Positions 17,076-25,103 of a stretch of 64,000 nucleotides of DNA are shown here, piece by piece. How positions within the stretch are numbered: the stretch's first letter is position 1; every line of letters starts with the position of its first letter. The notes below the pieces were generated by a model, which was not told the origin of the DNA, made no database searches, and saw nothing but the letters and a program-made list of their open reading frames with translations. A program made the position numbers and the translations under genes. Source of the DNA: Aphanocapsa lilacina HA4352-LM1 (GTDB lineage Bacteria > Cyanobacteriota > Cyanobacteriia > Gloeobacterales > Gloeobacteraceae); the NCBI GenBank assembly GCA_019359725.1, contig JAHHGR010000008.1, positions 1 to 64,000 on the forward strand, given 5' to 3'.

Positions 17076-18270
17076 ACCCTCGGCCCTACCACGCAAATTG
17101 TTGATCCTGCCTGGTTATTGCGATTCGCTCGGCGGCACGATGGTGACGCTGGAGGCAATCTTGACGGGATTTCGAGCGGTCCGCGCCGAAGGACGGCTGT
17201 GTGTGCTGGTCCGCGCCGGCTCGTTTATGGAGCAGTACCTTCGAGACCGGGGTCACACCTGTATAGTCGCCCTGCCCTCGGCGGACCAACCGCGCTTCTG
17301 GCTTGACGCCCTTGGGTGGGCGATGGCCCAGCCCAGCGATCACCCGCTGCTGTTGGAGCACTGGGTGGATCGGCGCATGCTGCCCTTGCTCGCCTCGGTG
17401 GCGTTGCGCCTGCGCTTGAGCGGCAGGCTGGTGCTGCACTCCTGCCACGACCTGGCCCTTTCTTTTCAGCCGTTGGGTTTCTGGGCGCGCCGGCTGACCT
17501 TCGCGCTGCTTGCCCCCCGGGTGATCTGCAATTCGCTCTATACCGCCAAACACGTGCGGGTGCTCATGCCCCGGATCGAAGGAATTTTGCACCCACCCAT
17601 CGACACCGAGCGCTTCAGCTGCCGGCCTGTCCCGGTTGTACCACCGGAACTACTGCCTATCCTCCGCCCAGGGGTGCGGTTGATGCTTACCCCTTCGCGC
17701 ATCAGCTCCGCAAGCCGGATGAACGACAAGAACCTGCGCGCCCTGCCGCGGGTGCTGGCAAGCCTCAAAGCCGCCGACCGGCACTACCACGGGGTGGTGG
17801 TCGGCGACGATTTGTCCCCCGGTAGGGTGCAGACGCAACTGCTCATCGAGCAGGCCGCCCACGAGGGGGTGGGCGATCGCTTTACGGTGCTGCCGCGTAC
17901 CACCGCCATCGAGCGGTACTTCCAGTGCGCCGATGTCGTGGTCACCCTCGCCCCGCGCGAACCGTTCGGGCGGACGGTGGCGGAGGCGGTGGCCTGCGGG
18001 GTGCCCGTCGTGGGCAGCAACAGCGGCGGTATCCAGGAAATCCTTCACCACTTCGCCCCCGAGTGGACGGCGGATCCCGGCGATCCGGTGCAGGTCGCCC
18101 GGACCATTCTCACCGTGGCGAGCGACCCCGCCACCCCCGAGCGGCTGGCCCGGGGTCGGCGATGGGTAGAACAAAACTGCAGCGCCGTCCACTACGCCCG
18201 CCGTCTGTTGGCCCTTACGAATCTGGCCACCGGCGAGGACCGTCCCGTCCCGGCGGTCACCCGCCGCTGA
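17068..18270 (+). CDS. Glycosyltransferase family 4
   Basis: A 400-residue GT-B fold enzyme. The GTG at 17068 is chosen because AGGAGGG lies eight bases upstream; a longer frame begins inside the polymerase gene. The C-terminal donor-binding domain has the GT4 E-x7-E pattern in EPFGRTVAEAVACG followed by PVVGSNSGGIQEI. The N-terminal acceptor domain begins LLILPGYCDSLGGT. Donor and linkage unknown. Translation is probably coupled to the polymerase gene. Confidence 0.88.
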   Translation: MDKPSALPRKLLILPGYCDSLGGTMVTLEAILTGFRAVRAEGRLCVLVRAGSFMEQYLRDRGHTCIVALPSADQPRFWLDALGWAMAQPSDHPLLLEHWVDRRMLPLLASVALRLRLSGRLVLHSCHDLALSFQPLGFWARRLTFALLAPRVICNSLYTAKHVRVLMPRIEGILHPPIDTERFSCRPVPVVPPELLPILRPGVRLMLTPSRISSASRMNDKNLRALPRVLASLKAADRHYHGVVVGDDLSPGRVQTQLLIEQAAHEGVGDRFTVLPRTTAIERYFQCADVVVTLAPREPFGRTVAEAVACGVPVVGSNSGGIQEILHHFAPEWTADPGDPVQVARTILTVASDPATPERLARGRRWVEQNCSAVHYARRLLALTNLATGEDRPVPAVTRR

Positions 18271-18293
18271 CCCACCGACAGAGAATCGCCCCG

Positions 18294-19430
18294 ATGCTGA
18301 CCAAAACCCAGTCCAGGCTCCGCGAAGTGGGTATTTACCGCCGGGTCTACCCACTCGCCTCCGAAGCGTTCATCACCGAACAGGCCGGCAGCCTGGTGCG
18401 CTACCGGCCGACGTTCATTCTGTGCACGCAGCTGGCAAACGCCGCCTTCCCGAGCGTCGCCCTCAGCCGGCGCGACCGGTGGGGGCTGCGCCAGGCGCTG
18501 TTTTTGCTCACCCGCTCGCCGCATTTATTTGAAGGCCGCGATTTTGGACGATTGGATCTGCTGCACGCCCACTTCGGACCGGACGGCATCTACAGCCTGC
18601 CTCTGGCCGAGCAACTGGCCATTCCGCTCCTGGTCACCTTTCACGGCTACGACATTACCGTGGAGCGCAACTGGCTGGCCTTCCGCAGCCCGCTGTTCTA
18701 TCAGCTGATGCTGCACGAGCAGGAATTGCAGCGCAAGGCGGCGGGCTTCATCGCCGTCTCCCGCTTTATCCGCGAGAAGCTGATAGCGGGCGGCTACCCG
18801 GCGCAGCGCGTCGTCCAGCACTACATCGGGGTGGACACCGCCAAATTTGCCCCCGGCTGCGGGCGGCCCACCGAGCGCTATATCCTCTGCGTCGGACGGC
18901 ACACCGAGAAAAAGGGCCTCGACACGTTGCTTGCCGCCTTCGCCCGCATCGCCCATCGCCACCCCAATGTCTCGCTGGTGCAGGTGGGTACCGGTGCCCT
19001 CACCCGCCAGTTGCACGCGCAAAGTGCCGCCCTCGGGCTCGCGGGACGGGTGCGTTTTTTAGGAGCCTTGCCCCACGCCGAAATCTTGCGCTGGATGCGC
19101 GGGGCGGAGATCTTTGCCCTGCCCAGCCAGACCGCCCGCGACGGCGACAGCGAAGCGCTCGGCATCGTCTTCAACGAGGCGGCGGCCTGTGCCGTACCGG
19201 TGGTCGCCACCCGCCACGGCGGCATCCCCGAAGCGGTCCTGGACGGCCAGACCGGATTTTTGGTCCCCGAGCGCGACAGCGCAGCACTTGCCGATCGGCT
19301 CGAAACCCTGTTGGCCGACCGCGTCCTGGCCCGGACGATGGGGCGCCGTGCCCGCGAGTTCGCCTGCGAGATGTTCGATATTCGCAAACAGGCCAAAAAG
19401 CTGGAACTCATCTACGACAGCCTGAAGTAG
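18294..19430 (+). CDS. Glycosyltransferase family 4 (WcaL/AmsK-like)
   Basis: A 378-residue GT-B enzyme beginning at the ATG at 18294, 23 bases after the preceding stop. The N-terminal domain has YPLASEAFITEQ and LLHAHFGPDG, typical of colanic-acid WcaL and amylovoran AmsK enzymes. The donor domain has ALGIVFNEAAACAVPVVAT and HGGIPEAV. These relatives transfer galactose or similar sugars to lipid-linked intermediates, but the donor here is not established. It sits between another GT4 and the split glucuronosyltransferase genes. Confidence 0.9.
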   Translation: MLTKTQSRLREVGIYRRVYPLASEAFITEQAGSLVRYRPTFILCTQLANAAFPSVALSRRDRWGLRQALFLLTRSPHLFEGRDFGRLDLLHAHFGPDGIYSLPLAEQLAIPLLVTFHGYDITVERNWLAFRSPLFYQLMLHEQELQRKAAGFIAVSRFIREKLIAGGYPAQRVVQHYIGVDTAKFAPGCGRPTERYILCVGRHTEKKGLDTLLAAFARIAHRHPNVSLVQVGTGALTRQLHAQSAALGLAGRVRFLGALPHAEILRWMRGAEIFALPSQTARDGDSEALGIVFNEAAACAVPVVATRHGGIPEAVLDGQTGFLVPERDSAALADRLETLLADRVLARTMGRRAREFACEMFDIRKQAKKLELIYDSLK

Positions 19431-19479
19431 AACCGTTCGGCTTAAAAAAATAGTATTTCTAATCTGCGAGGAGGTTGCG

Positions 19480-19929
19480 GTGAAGATACTGCTGGTCTGC
19501 AATCCGGGTGGGCATTTTGCGACGATGCAGTCGTTGCGCAAGTTCTGGTCGGCCCACCAACGCGAGTGGGTCACCTACGAGCGCTTCGATACCCTGCAGT
19601 TGCGGGACAAAGAACAGGTGCACTGGGTGATCAAGCAGGAGGCTCGCGAAGTCTGGCGGGCCTTCGCCAATTTTGGCAAGGCTCTGGCCATCCTGCGCCG
19701 GAGTCGGCCGGAGCTGATCGTCTCCACCGGCGCCGGTCTGGCGGTGCCCTTCGTGTTGGCGGGCAAGCTGCTTGGGATCAAGAGCGTCTTTATCGAGAGC
19801 ATTTCCCGCGCGGAGGATCTGAGCATGAGCGGCAAACTCATCTACAACCTCGTCGATGAATTGTACGTGCAGTGGCCCGAGTGCACCGTGCGCTACCCGC
19901 GCGCCCGCTACATGGGGGTCGCCCTATGA
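19480..19929 (+). CDS. Alg14/PssD-like glycosyltransferase subunit
   Basis: A 149-residue protein with the acceptor-domain features of Alg14 and PssD: an N-terminal LLVCNPGGHFATM carrying the GGH motif, a STGAGLAVPFVLAGKLLG membrane-associated segment near 85-105, and an FIESISR segment. In rhizobia PssD and PssE together form a glucuronosyltransferase. A GTG start with GAGGAGG upstream is used. The stop overlaps the next start (ATGA), as expected for two halves of one enzyme made together. UDP-glucuronate from ugd is the likely donor by analogy. Confidence 0.88.
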   Translation: MKILLVCNPGGHFATMQSLRKFWSAHQREWVTYERFDTLQLRDKEQVHWVIKQEAREVWRAFANFGKALAILRRSRPELIVSTGAGLAVPFVLAGKLLGIKSVFIESISRAEDLSMSGKLIYNLVDELYVQWPECTVRYPRARYMGVAL

Positions 19930-20402
19930 TTCTGGTGACGCTGGGGACGCAGTTTTTTCCGTTCGATCGCTCGGTGCGCTGGATCGATGAACTGTTGGCG
20001 CAAGGGGTGATCGACGAACCGGTCCTGCTGCAGCACGGAGAGACCACCCCCACTCGGTCTATGCATCCGCTGGTGACGGCGGTCTATTCGCTCGAAATCG
20101 GCGAGATGCAGGAGGCGGTGCGCCGTTCTTCGCTGGTGGTCTCCCACGCCGGGCAAGGTTCCGCCCGCATGCTGGCCCGCCTCGGGGCGCGCTTTGTCCT
20201 GCTGCCGCGGCTGAAGCGCCACGGCGAGCACATCGACGATCACCAGTTGCACTTTGCCCAGGCCGTCGCCCGCCTCGGTGTGCCCCACTGCACCAGCCGC
20301 ACCGAACTGGCGCGCTATATCCTGCAGCCGCCCGCCCCCTTCGAAGGCGAATTGTTCAAAGCCCCTTCGCTGGCCGACCACCTGGTGGTGCGCTTCGGCT
20401 AG
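19926..20402 (+). CDS. Alg13/PssE-like glycosyltransferase catalytic subunit
   Basis: A 158-residue C-terminal GT-B half. It opens MILVTLGTQFFPF, carries VVSHAGQGS for nucleotide-sugar binding at about 77-85, and KRHGEHIDDHQ near 105, all typical of Alg13, PssE and the C-domain of MurG. It works with the overlapping Alg14-like gene. By analogy with rhizobial PssDE it would add glucuronate to the growing lipid-linked repeat unit. The start at 19926 is fixed by the four-base overlap. Confidence 0.88.
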   Translation: MILVTLGTQFFPFDRSVRWIDELLAQGVIDEPVLLQHGETTPTRSMHPLVTAVYSLEIGEMQEAVRRSSLVVSHAGQGSARMLARLGARFVLLPRLKRHGEHIDDHQLHFAQAVARLGVPHCTSRTELARYILQPPAPFEGELFKAPSLADHLVVRFG

Positions 20403-20476
20403 AGGGGCCTTCCCGGCAAGGTTGCCTGCTTATCCAGTCCCGATTACCGCCGTTCCATACTTTTTGAGCATCGCCC

Positions 20477-21535
20477 ATGAACCCGCTCTCGCGCGTCCTG
20501 CCTTTTCTGCCGCCCGAATTTGCCGAAGCGATCCACTGGCTAGGCTGGGCTACCGATCATTTTTTCCCCCTCAAGATGGCGGCGCTGCTGGCCCTGCCGC
20601 TGGCGATCGCCGGCGCGATCCTGGCGCTGCAGGTGCACGTCGCCCGCACGCACAGCTGGCCAAAAATTTGGGCCGACCTGCGCCAGGCTCACCAACTGAC
20701 GCCCTCGTTTCGGGTCGAATTGGGGCTGATGGCTCTGGGGATGGTGGGCATCGTGGGCTGGGCCACCGCCCTGGGCGATCAGGGCCGCCGGGTCACCCAG
20801 GGCGCGGTCGCCCAGTTTCTGCATCAGTTCTACCCGGAGCAGTGGACCCTGGCCGCTTTGGGTCACCGCTCCTTTGGGGGCACTTTGCTGGCGCTGGTGT
20901 TCTACATCGCGCTGTTCGATCTGATTTTGTATGCCTCCCACCGCATCAAGCACAGCCGGCTGCTCTGGGACCTCCACAAGATCCACCACTCGCCGACGTC
21001 GTTCAATCTGGTCTTTGCCGTCTACAACCGGGATCGATCGATTATCCCCACCTACGCGCTGCTCGATTGGATTCCCTTTGCCCTGCTGTTGCCTTTGGGC
21101 ACGCCGGTGGGGGAGGCGACGATCTATTTCGCCATCTACAAAGTCCTCGACAAAGCGCGCAATATCTGGATCCACATGCCCTTTTACACCAGCTTCGGCT
21201 GGCTCGATTACCTGTTCGTTTCTCCCGCGGTGCACCAGTGCCACCACGGCGCCGACACGATTTATCACGGCAAGAATTTCGGATCGCTGCTCTCGGTGTG
21301 GGATGTGCTCTTTGGCACCTACGCCAAACCGCCGGCCGAGCCCCCGGCGCTTGGCATCGGCGAAGACGGCGAGCGGTTGCACCGCAACCTGTTCGCCTTT
21401 TTGTGGCTGCCAATCCACGATCTGGGCCGCACCTGGGTCCGCATGGCCGGATCGCTATTGCCCACACGGCGTCACCCGCCGAAAACGGCAGCCCCGGTGC
21501 CGCCTGTCCCCTCGAAGGAGCCTTCCCTCAAATGA
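20477..21535 (+). CDS. Fatty acid hydroxylase/sterol desaturase family membrane protein
   Basis: A 352-residue integral membrane protein with about four or five transmembrane helices. The di-iron histidine motifs are visible in order: HRIKH near 155, HKIHH near 167 and HQCHH near 255. The family uses O2 to hydroxylate or desaturate lipid chains, sterols or carotenoids. Its stop overlaps the start of the flippase gene (ATGA), and the gene sits amid glycosyltransferases, so it probably acts on a lipid linked to this polysaccharide or on the polymer. The substrate cannot be told from sequence. Confidence 0.85.
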   Translation: MNPLSRVLPFLPPEFAEAIHWLGWATDHFFPLKMAALLALPLAIAGAILALQVHVARTHSWPKIWADLRQAHQLTPSFRVELGLMALGMVGIVGWATALGDQGRRVTQGAVAQFLHQFYPEQWTLAALGHRSFGGTLLALVFYIALFDLILYASHRIKHSRLLWDLHKIHHSPTSFNLVFAVYNRDRSIIPTYALLDWIPFALLLPLGTPVGEATIYFAIYKVLDKARNIWIHMPFYTSFGWLDYLFVSPAVHQCHHGADTIYHGKNFGSLLSVWDVLFGTYAKPPAEPPALGIGEDGERLHRNLFAFLWLPIHDLGRTWVRMAGSLLPTRRHPPKTAAPVPPVPSKEPSLK

Positions 21536-23001
21536 ACTTGCGCCAGAAAGCCGTCAAAGGTGTGGGTTGGTCCGCCATCCGCAACCTGGGCAGCCAGGGT
21601 ATTTCGCTGGGTGTCTACTTTGTGCTGGCCCGCCTGCTGGGCCCGGAAGCCTTTGGCCTGGTCGCCCTCGCAGCCATCTTCGTCTCCTTTGTCCAGATTT
21701 TCCTGGAACAGGGCCTGCCCCAGGCGATCGTCCAGAGGTCGCAGCTCGAAAAAGCCCATCTGGACACGGCCTTCTGGGCCAACCTGGCGGTGGGGACGCT
21801 GCTGACCGCACTGTGCTTCGCCAGCAGCGGTCCGGTGGCAAACTTTTTCCACGAGCCGCGGGTGGGTCCGGTGGTCTGCTGGCTCTCGTTCAGCCTGTTC
21901 ATCGGCTCGTTCAACGCTGTGCAGCAGGGCATTCTGACGCGCGAATTCGCCTTCAAGTCCCTGGCCGTTCGCTCCTTGATCGCCACTGCCGTCGGCGGGA
22001 TCGTCGGCATCGCCATGGCACTGAGCGGCTGCGGTGTCTGGAGCCTGGTGGGACAGCAACTGGTCAGCCAATTGATCGGGGTGGTGACTCTGTGGCAGGT
22101 GAGTTCGTGGCGGCCGGGTTTTGCCGTCTCGCTCAGGCACCTCGGCGAACTGCTCAGCTTTGGGGTCAACGTGACGGCGTTCAACTTGTCCAACTTCTTC
22201 AACCGGCGCGCCGACAGTTTTTTGATCGGCTACTTTCTCGGTCCGGTGGCCCTGGGCTACTACACCATTGCCTATAACATTCTGCTGGCGATGACCCAGC
22301 TTTTGACGGCGACCACCACCCAGGTGGCCCTACCGACGTTCTCACGGCTGCAGCACGCGCCGGAGCGACTCCTCTCGGCCTTTTACACCGTTACGCAGTT
22401 TACCAGTCTCATCTCGTTTCCGGCCTTTCTGGGGGTTGCCGTTCTCGCCCCCGAACTGGTCGCGGTCTTGTTCGGCGAGCAATGGACCGCCAGCGTGCCG
22501 GTGATGCAAGTACTCTCGTTGGTCGGCATCCAGCAGTCGGTGTTCTTCTTCAACGGTACGGTGCTTATGGCGATGGGCAAGCCGTCCTGGCGGCTGTGGC
22601 TCAACGTGCTCAACTCCATCGTCGGGGTGGTCACTTTTGCCATCGCCGTGCCCTGGGGGATCGTGGCGGTGGCCGCCGCCTACGTCGTCAGGGTCTACTT
22701 GCTCTCGCCGGTGGCCCTCTGGGCGGTCAACCGGTTGATGCCCATCGATCTGGGCAAGTACCTGCGCCAGTTCGCCCCGGCCCTGGTCAGTTCGCTGGGA
22801 GTGGTCTGCACCATCTGGGCCGTCCGGGTGGTGTTTGGGAGCGTGCTTTCGCCGCTGGCGCTGCTCACCCTGGCCAGTGTCGTCGGGGCGGCGGTCTACG
22901 CCCTCGCCCTGCGGCTGAGCGCGCCGGAGCTGTTCGCGCGCGCCCTCGATTATGCGCGCCTGTTGGTGCCGCTCGGTGCGGGCAGCCGGGCGCCGTCTTA
23001 A
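21532..23001 (+). CDS. Wzx-like oligosaccharide flippase
   Basis: A 489-residue membrane protein of the MOP superfamily (polysaccharide transport family). It has about 12-14 transmembrane helices, opens with MNLRQKAVKGVGWSAIRNLG, and has FNRRADSFLIGYFLG in the middle, a typical signature of Wzx and LpsE-type lipopolysaccharide exporters. It would flip the undecaprenyl-linked repeat unit to the periplasm for the Wzy-like polymerase. It overlaps the hydroxylase gene by four bases, so translation is coupled. Confidence 0.92.
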   Translation: MNLRQKAVKGVGWSAIRNLGSQGISLGVYFVLARLLGPEAFGLVALAAIFVSFVQIFLEQGLPQAIVQRSQLEKAHLDTAFWANLAVGTLLTALCFASSGPVANFFHEPRVGPVVCWLSFSLFIGSFNAVQQGILTREFAFKSLAVRSLIATAVGGIVGIAMALSGCGVWSLVGQQLVSQLIGVVTLWQVSSWRPGFAVSLRHLGELLSFGVNVTAFNLSNFFNRRADSFLIGYFLGPVALGYYTIAYNILLAMTQLLTATTTQVALPTFSRLQHAPERLLSAFYTVTQFTSLISFPAFLGVAVLAPELVAVLFGEQWTASVPVMQVLSLVGIQQSVFFFNGTVLMAMGKPSWRLWLNVLNSIVGVVTFAIAVPWGIVAVAAAYVVRVYLLSPVALWAVNRLMPIDLGKYLRQFAPALVSSLGVVCTIWAVRVVFGSVLSPLALLTLASVVGAAVYALALRLSAPELFARALDYARLLVPLGAGSRAPS

Positions 23002-23028
23002 GCGTCTTTATTTTGGAGTGCCTTGCGT

Positions 23029-23868
23029 ATGATCGCCGTTACTGCCTTCGACACCAGCCAACTTTCGACGTTCCGAACCCACCACCACTTCGAGCGCTAC
23101 GGTGAATTCAAAAGCGCCGAAGAATTCGCCGAGTACTGCCGTTGGGCGGACGAACACAGCGCCCGGGTTTATATTCTGGGCAACGGCTCCAATACCCTGT
23201 TTGCCCGACCCTCGGTGCGCTCGCTGGTGCTCAAAAACAGCCTGCCCAGAACGATTCGATCGCTGGGCAACGGTCGGGTGGAAGTGTCCTCGACCGTGCA
23301 GATCAACGAAGTGTTGAACTATTGCTATCAGCACGCCCTCGATTCGTTTTACTACCTGGCCTCGGTGCCCGCTTCGATCGGTGGGGCGCTCGCGATGAAT
23401 GCCGGCCGGGGTAAAACCCACAACTGTACGATCTACGATTTTGTCGAAAGTGTCACTTACCTTCACGAAGGTGCGGTGAAGACCCTCTCGAACGCCGAGA
23501 TCCAACGGGGTTACCGCAGGACGATGTTCACCGGTATCCAACGCAGCTTGATCCTCAGTGCGGTTCTGCGCTTCGACGCGGCGCACTTCGAGCACAATCC
23601 GCTCACCGAAAGGCGGCAGTGGGCCAAAGAACACCAGGACAACACCCTGCCCAACTGCGGCACAGTCTTCAAGTACGCGAGCTACCCGATCATGAACCGC
23701 CTGCGCGGTCTGCGCATCGGCGATGCCTACTTTTCTGCGAAGACGAGCAACTGGATATTGAATAAATCCACCAGCAGCGCTCCGATTCTCACTTTGATCA
23801 AAGTCGCCAAAATTCTGCATTATTTGAGTTTCAAAAAAATCGACCTCGAAGTGATCGAAGTCGATTAG
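23029..23868 (+). CDS. MurB-like FAD-binding reductase paralogue
   Basis: A 279-residue protein with the fold order of UDP-N-acetylenolpyruvoylglucosamine reductase. FAD-binding features are GNGSN at 51-55 and SVPASIGGALAMNAG at about 112-126. YRRTMF at 162-167 matches the MurB YR-S-F segment with the active-site Arg. NCGTVF at 209-214 replaces the usual AGS/C-F, so the proton-donating Ser is Thr212. SAKTSNWILNK at 236-246 matches the domain 3 motif, and a C-terminal Glu remains. It is probably a paralogue acting on the exopolysaccharide, since it lies between the flippase and a pyruvyl transferase. GGAG precedes the ATG; an in-frame TTG is six bases upstream. Confidence 0.82.
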   Translation: MIAVTAFDTSQLSTFRTHHHFERYGEFKSAEEFAEYCRWADEHSARVYILGNGSNTLFARPSVRSLVLKNSLPRTIRSLGNGRVEVSSTVQINEVLNYCYQHALDSFYYLASVPASIGGALAMNAGRGKTHNCTIYDFVESVTYLHEGAVKTLSNAEIQRGYRRTMFTGIQRSLILSAVLRFDAAHFEHNPLTERRQWAKEHQDNTLPNCGTVFKYASYPIMNRLRGLRIGDAYFSAKTSNWILNKSTSSAPILTLIKVAKILHYLSFKKIDLEVIEVD

Positions 23869-23904
23869 CGGTTGTTTTGGATTCTTTTCGAGCGAGCACA
23901 CAGC

Positions 23905-25011
23905 ATGAAAATCGGTATTGTCACGTTCCACCACACCACCAACTACGGCGCCACTCTGCAGACTTACGCGCTGTGGAAGACCCTGAGCTGCCAGGGACAT
24001 GCAGTCGAAATCATCGACTATCAACCGACCGCAGCGGTCAAGTACTACCTCAAAGAGTTTTTGCCCGGCCGGCCGGTGCTCAGCAACCTGCAAAAGGCCT
24101 GGAAGATGAGCGCCTTCTTGCGCTCACAGATGCGCCTGGGTGCGAAGACCTGCTACACGCGCGAACAGTTGAAGCGTCACCACGGGCAGTACGATGCGGT
24201 GATCTGCGGCAGCGATCAAATCTGGTGCATCGACGCCTTTCGTGGGTACGATCCGTCGTTCTTTCTCGACTTTGTCGATGCGCGCACGACGCGCAAAATC
24301 AGCTACGCGGCGAGCGCCGGCTATACCCGGACGCTCGGGGAGCGTCAGGGGGCTGTGCGCGATTTGTTGGGGGATTTCTGGGCGCTTTCGGTGCGCGACG
24401 CCAATACCGCCGGCCTCGTCGAGCGCGAATGCGGGCTCACCTCGACCCACGTGCTCGATCCGACTTTTCTGGTCGATTATGGCGAGTTCCTCGCGCAGCC
24501 GGCGGCGGGCAATTATCTGCTTATCTACAAGATGGGTCCGATGTCGCGGCCCGAAGAGCACTCGATTCTGGCCCTGGCAAAGGCGCGGGGACTGGAAATT
24601 GTCTCGATAGGCTTTGAGCACCGCATCGCCGACCAGAATCTGATCGGGGCCGGCCCGGTGGAGTGGATCAACGGTTTTGCCGGTGCCCGGTACGTCTTCA
24701 CCGACACCTTCCACGGCACGATCTTCTCGATTATCTTCCGCAAACCTTTCTACACCTTTATTTCCAAGAACAAGGCGGCCAAGATCGGCGACTTGCTGCA
24801 CAACCTCGGCCTCGCCGAGCGGATGATCGATGCCCAATCCGAACCGGTGGTCGACTTTGGAGATCTCGATTACACCGCCGTCAACCCGCAGCTCGAAGAG
24901 CGTATCGCCGGGTCGAAAGCTTTTTTGCGGCAGGCTCTGACCAGCACCAGACCTCTTTTGCTCCCGCGCACCCACCCGGCCGAAGCGCTCTACCGGCCGG
25001 CACTGGGCTAA
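23905..25011 (+). CDS. Polysaccharide pyruvyl transferase family protein
   Basis: A 368-residue GT-B-like enzyme of the CsaB/WcaK family. The N-terminus MKIGIVTFHHTTNYGATLQTYALW is the usual family opening, followed by CGSDQIWC and the C-terminal FTDTFHGTIFS motif with conserved His. Family members add ketal pyruvate from phosphoenolpyruvate to sugars in capsules and S-layer-anchoring polymers. It follows the MurB-like gene by 36 bases. The ATG at 23905 is preferred to an upstream alternative because the family sequence starts there. Confidence 0.9.
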   Translation: MKIGIVTFHHTTNYGATLQTYALWKTLSCQGHAVEIIDYQPTAAVKYYLKEFLPGRPVLSNLQKAWKMSAFLRSQMRLGAKTCYTREQLKRHHGQYDAVICGSDQIWCIDAFRGYDPSFFLDFVDARTTRKISYAASAGYTRTLGERQGAVRDLLGDFWALSVRDANTAGLVERECGLTSTHVLDPTFLVDYGEFLAQPAAGNYLLIYKMGPMSRPEEHSILALAKARGLEIVSIGFEHRIADQNLIGAGPVEWINGFAGARYVFTDTFHGTIFSIIFRKPFYTFISKNKAAKIGDLLHNLGLAERMIDAQSEPVVDFGDLDYTAVNPQLEERIAGSKAFLRQALTSTRPLLLPRTHPAEALYRPALG

Positions 25012-25103
25012 AGCGCCTAACTACTCCAGCGTGTCCGAGTTTTCCCCTCCACCTTCGACCCACCCCGGTGTCGTTCCATTCATTTCGTTAGGAGAGTCGA
25101 GTC

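Noticed and set aside
15687-17096. 469-codon minus-strand frame opposite the polymerase gene
   Set aside because: It is rich in Gln, His and Gly with no domain; the + strand frame gives a clear polytopic membrane protein with coupled start and stop.
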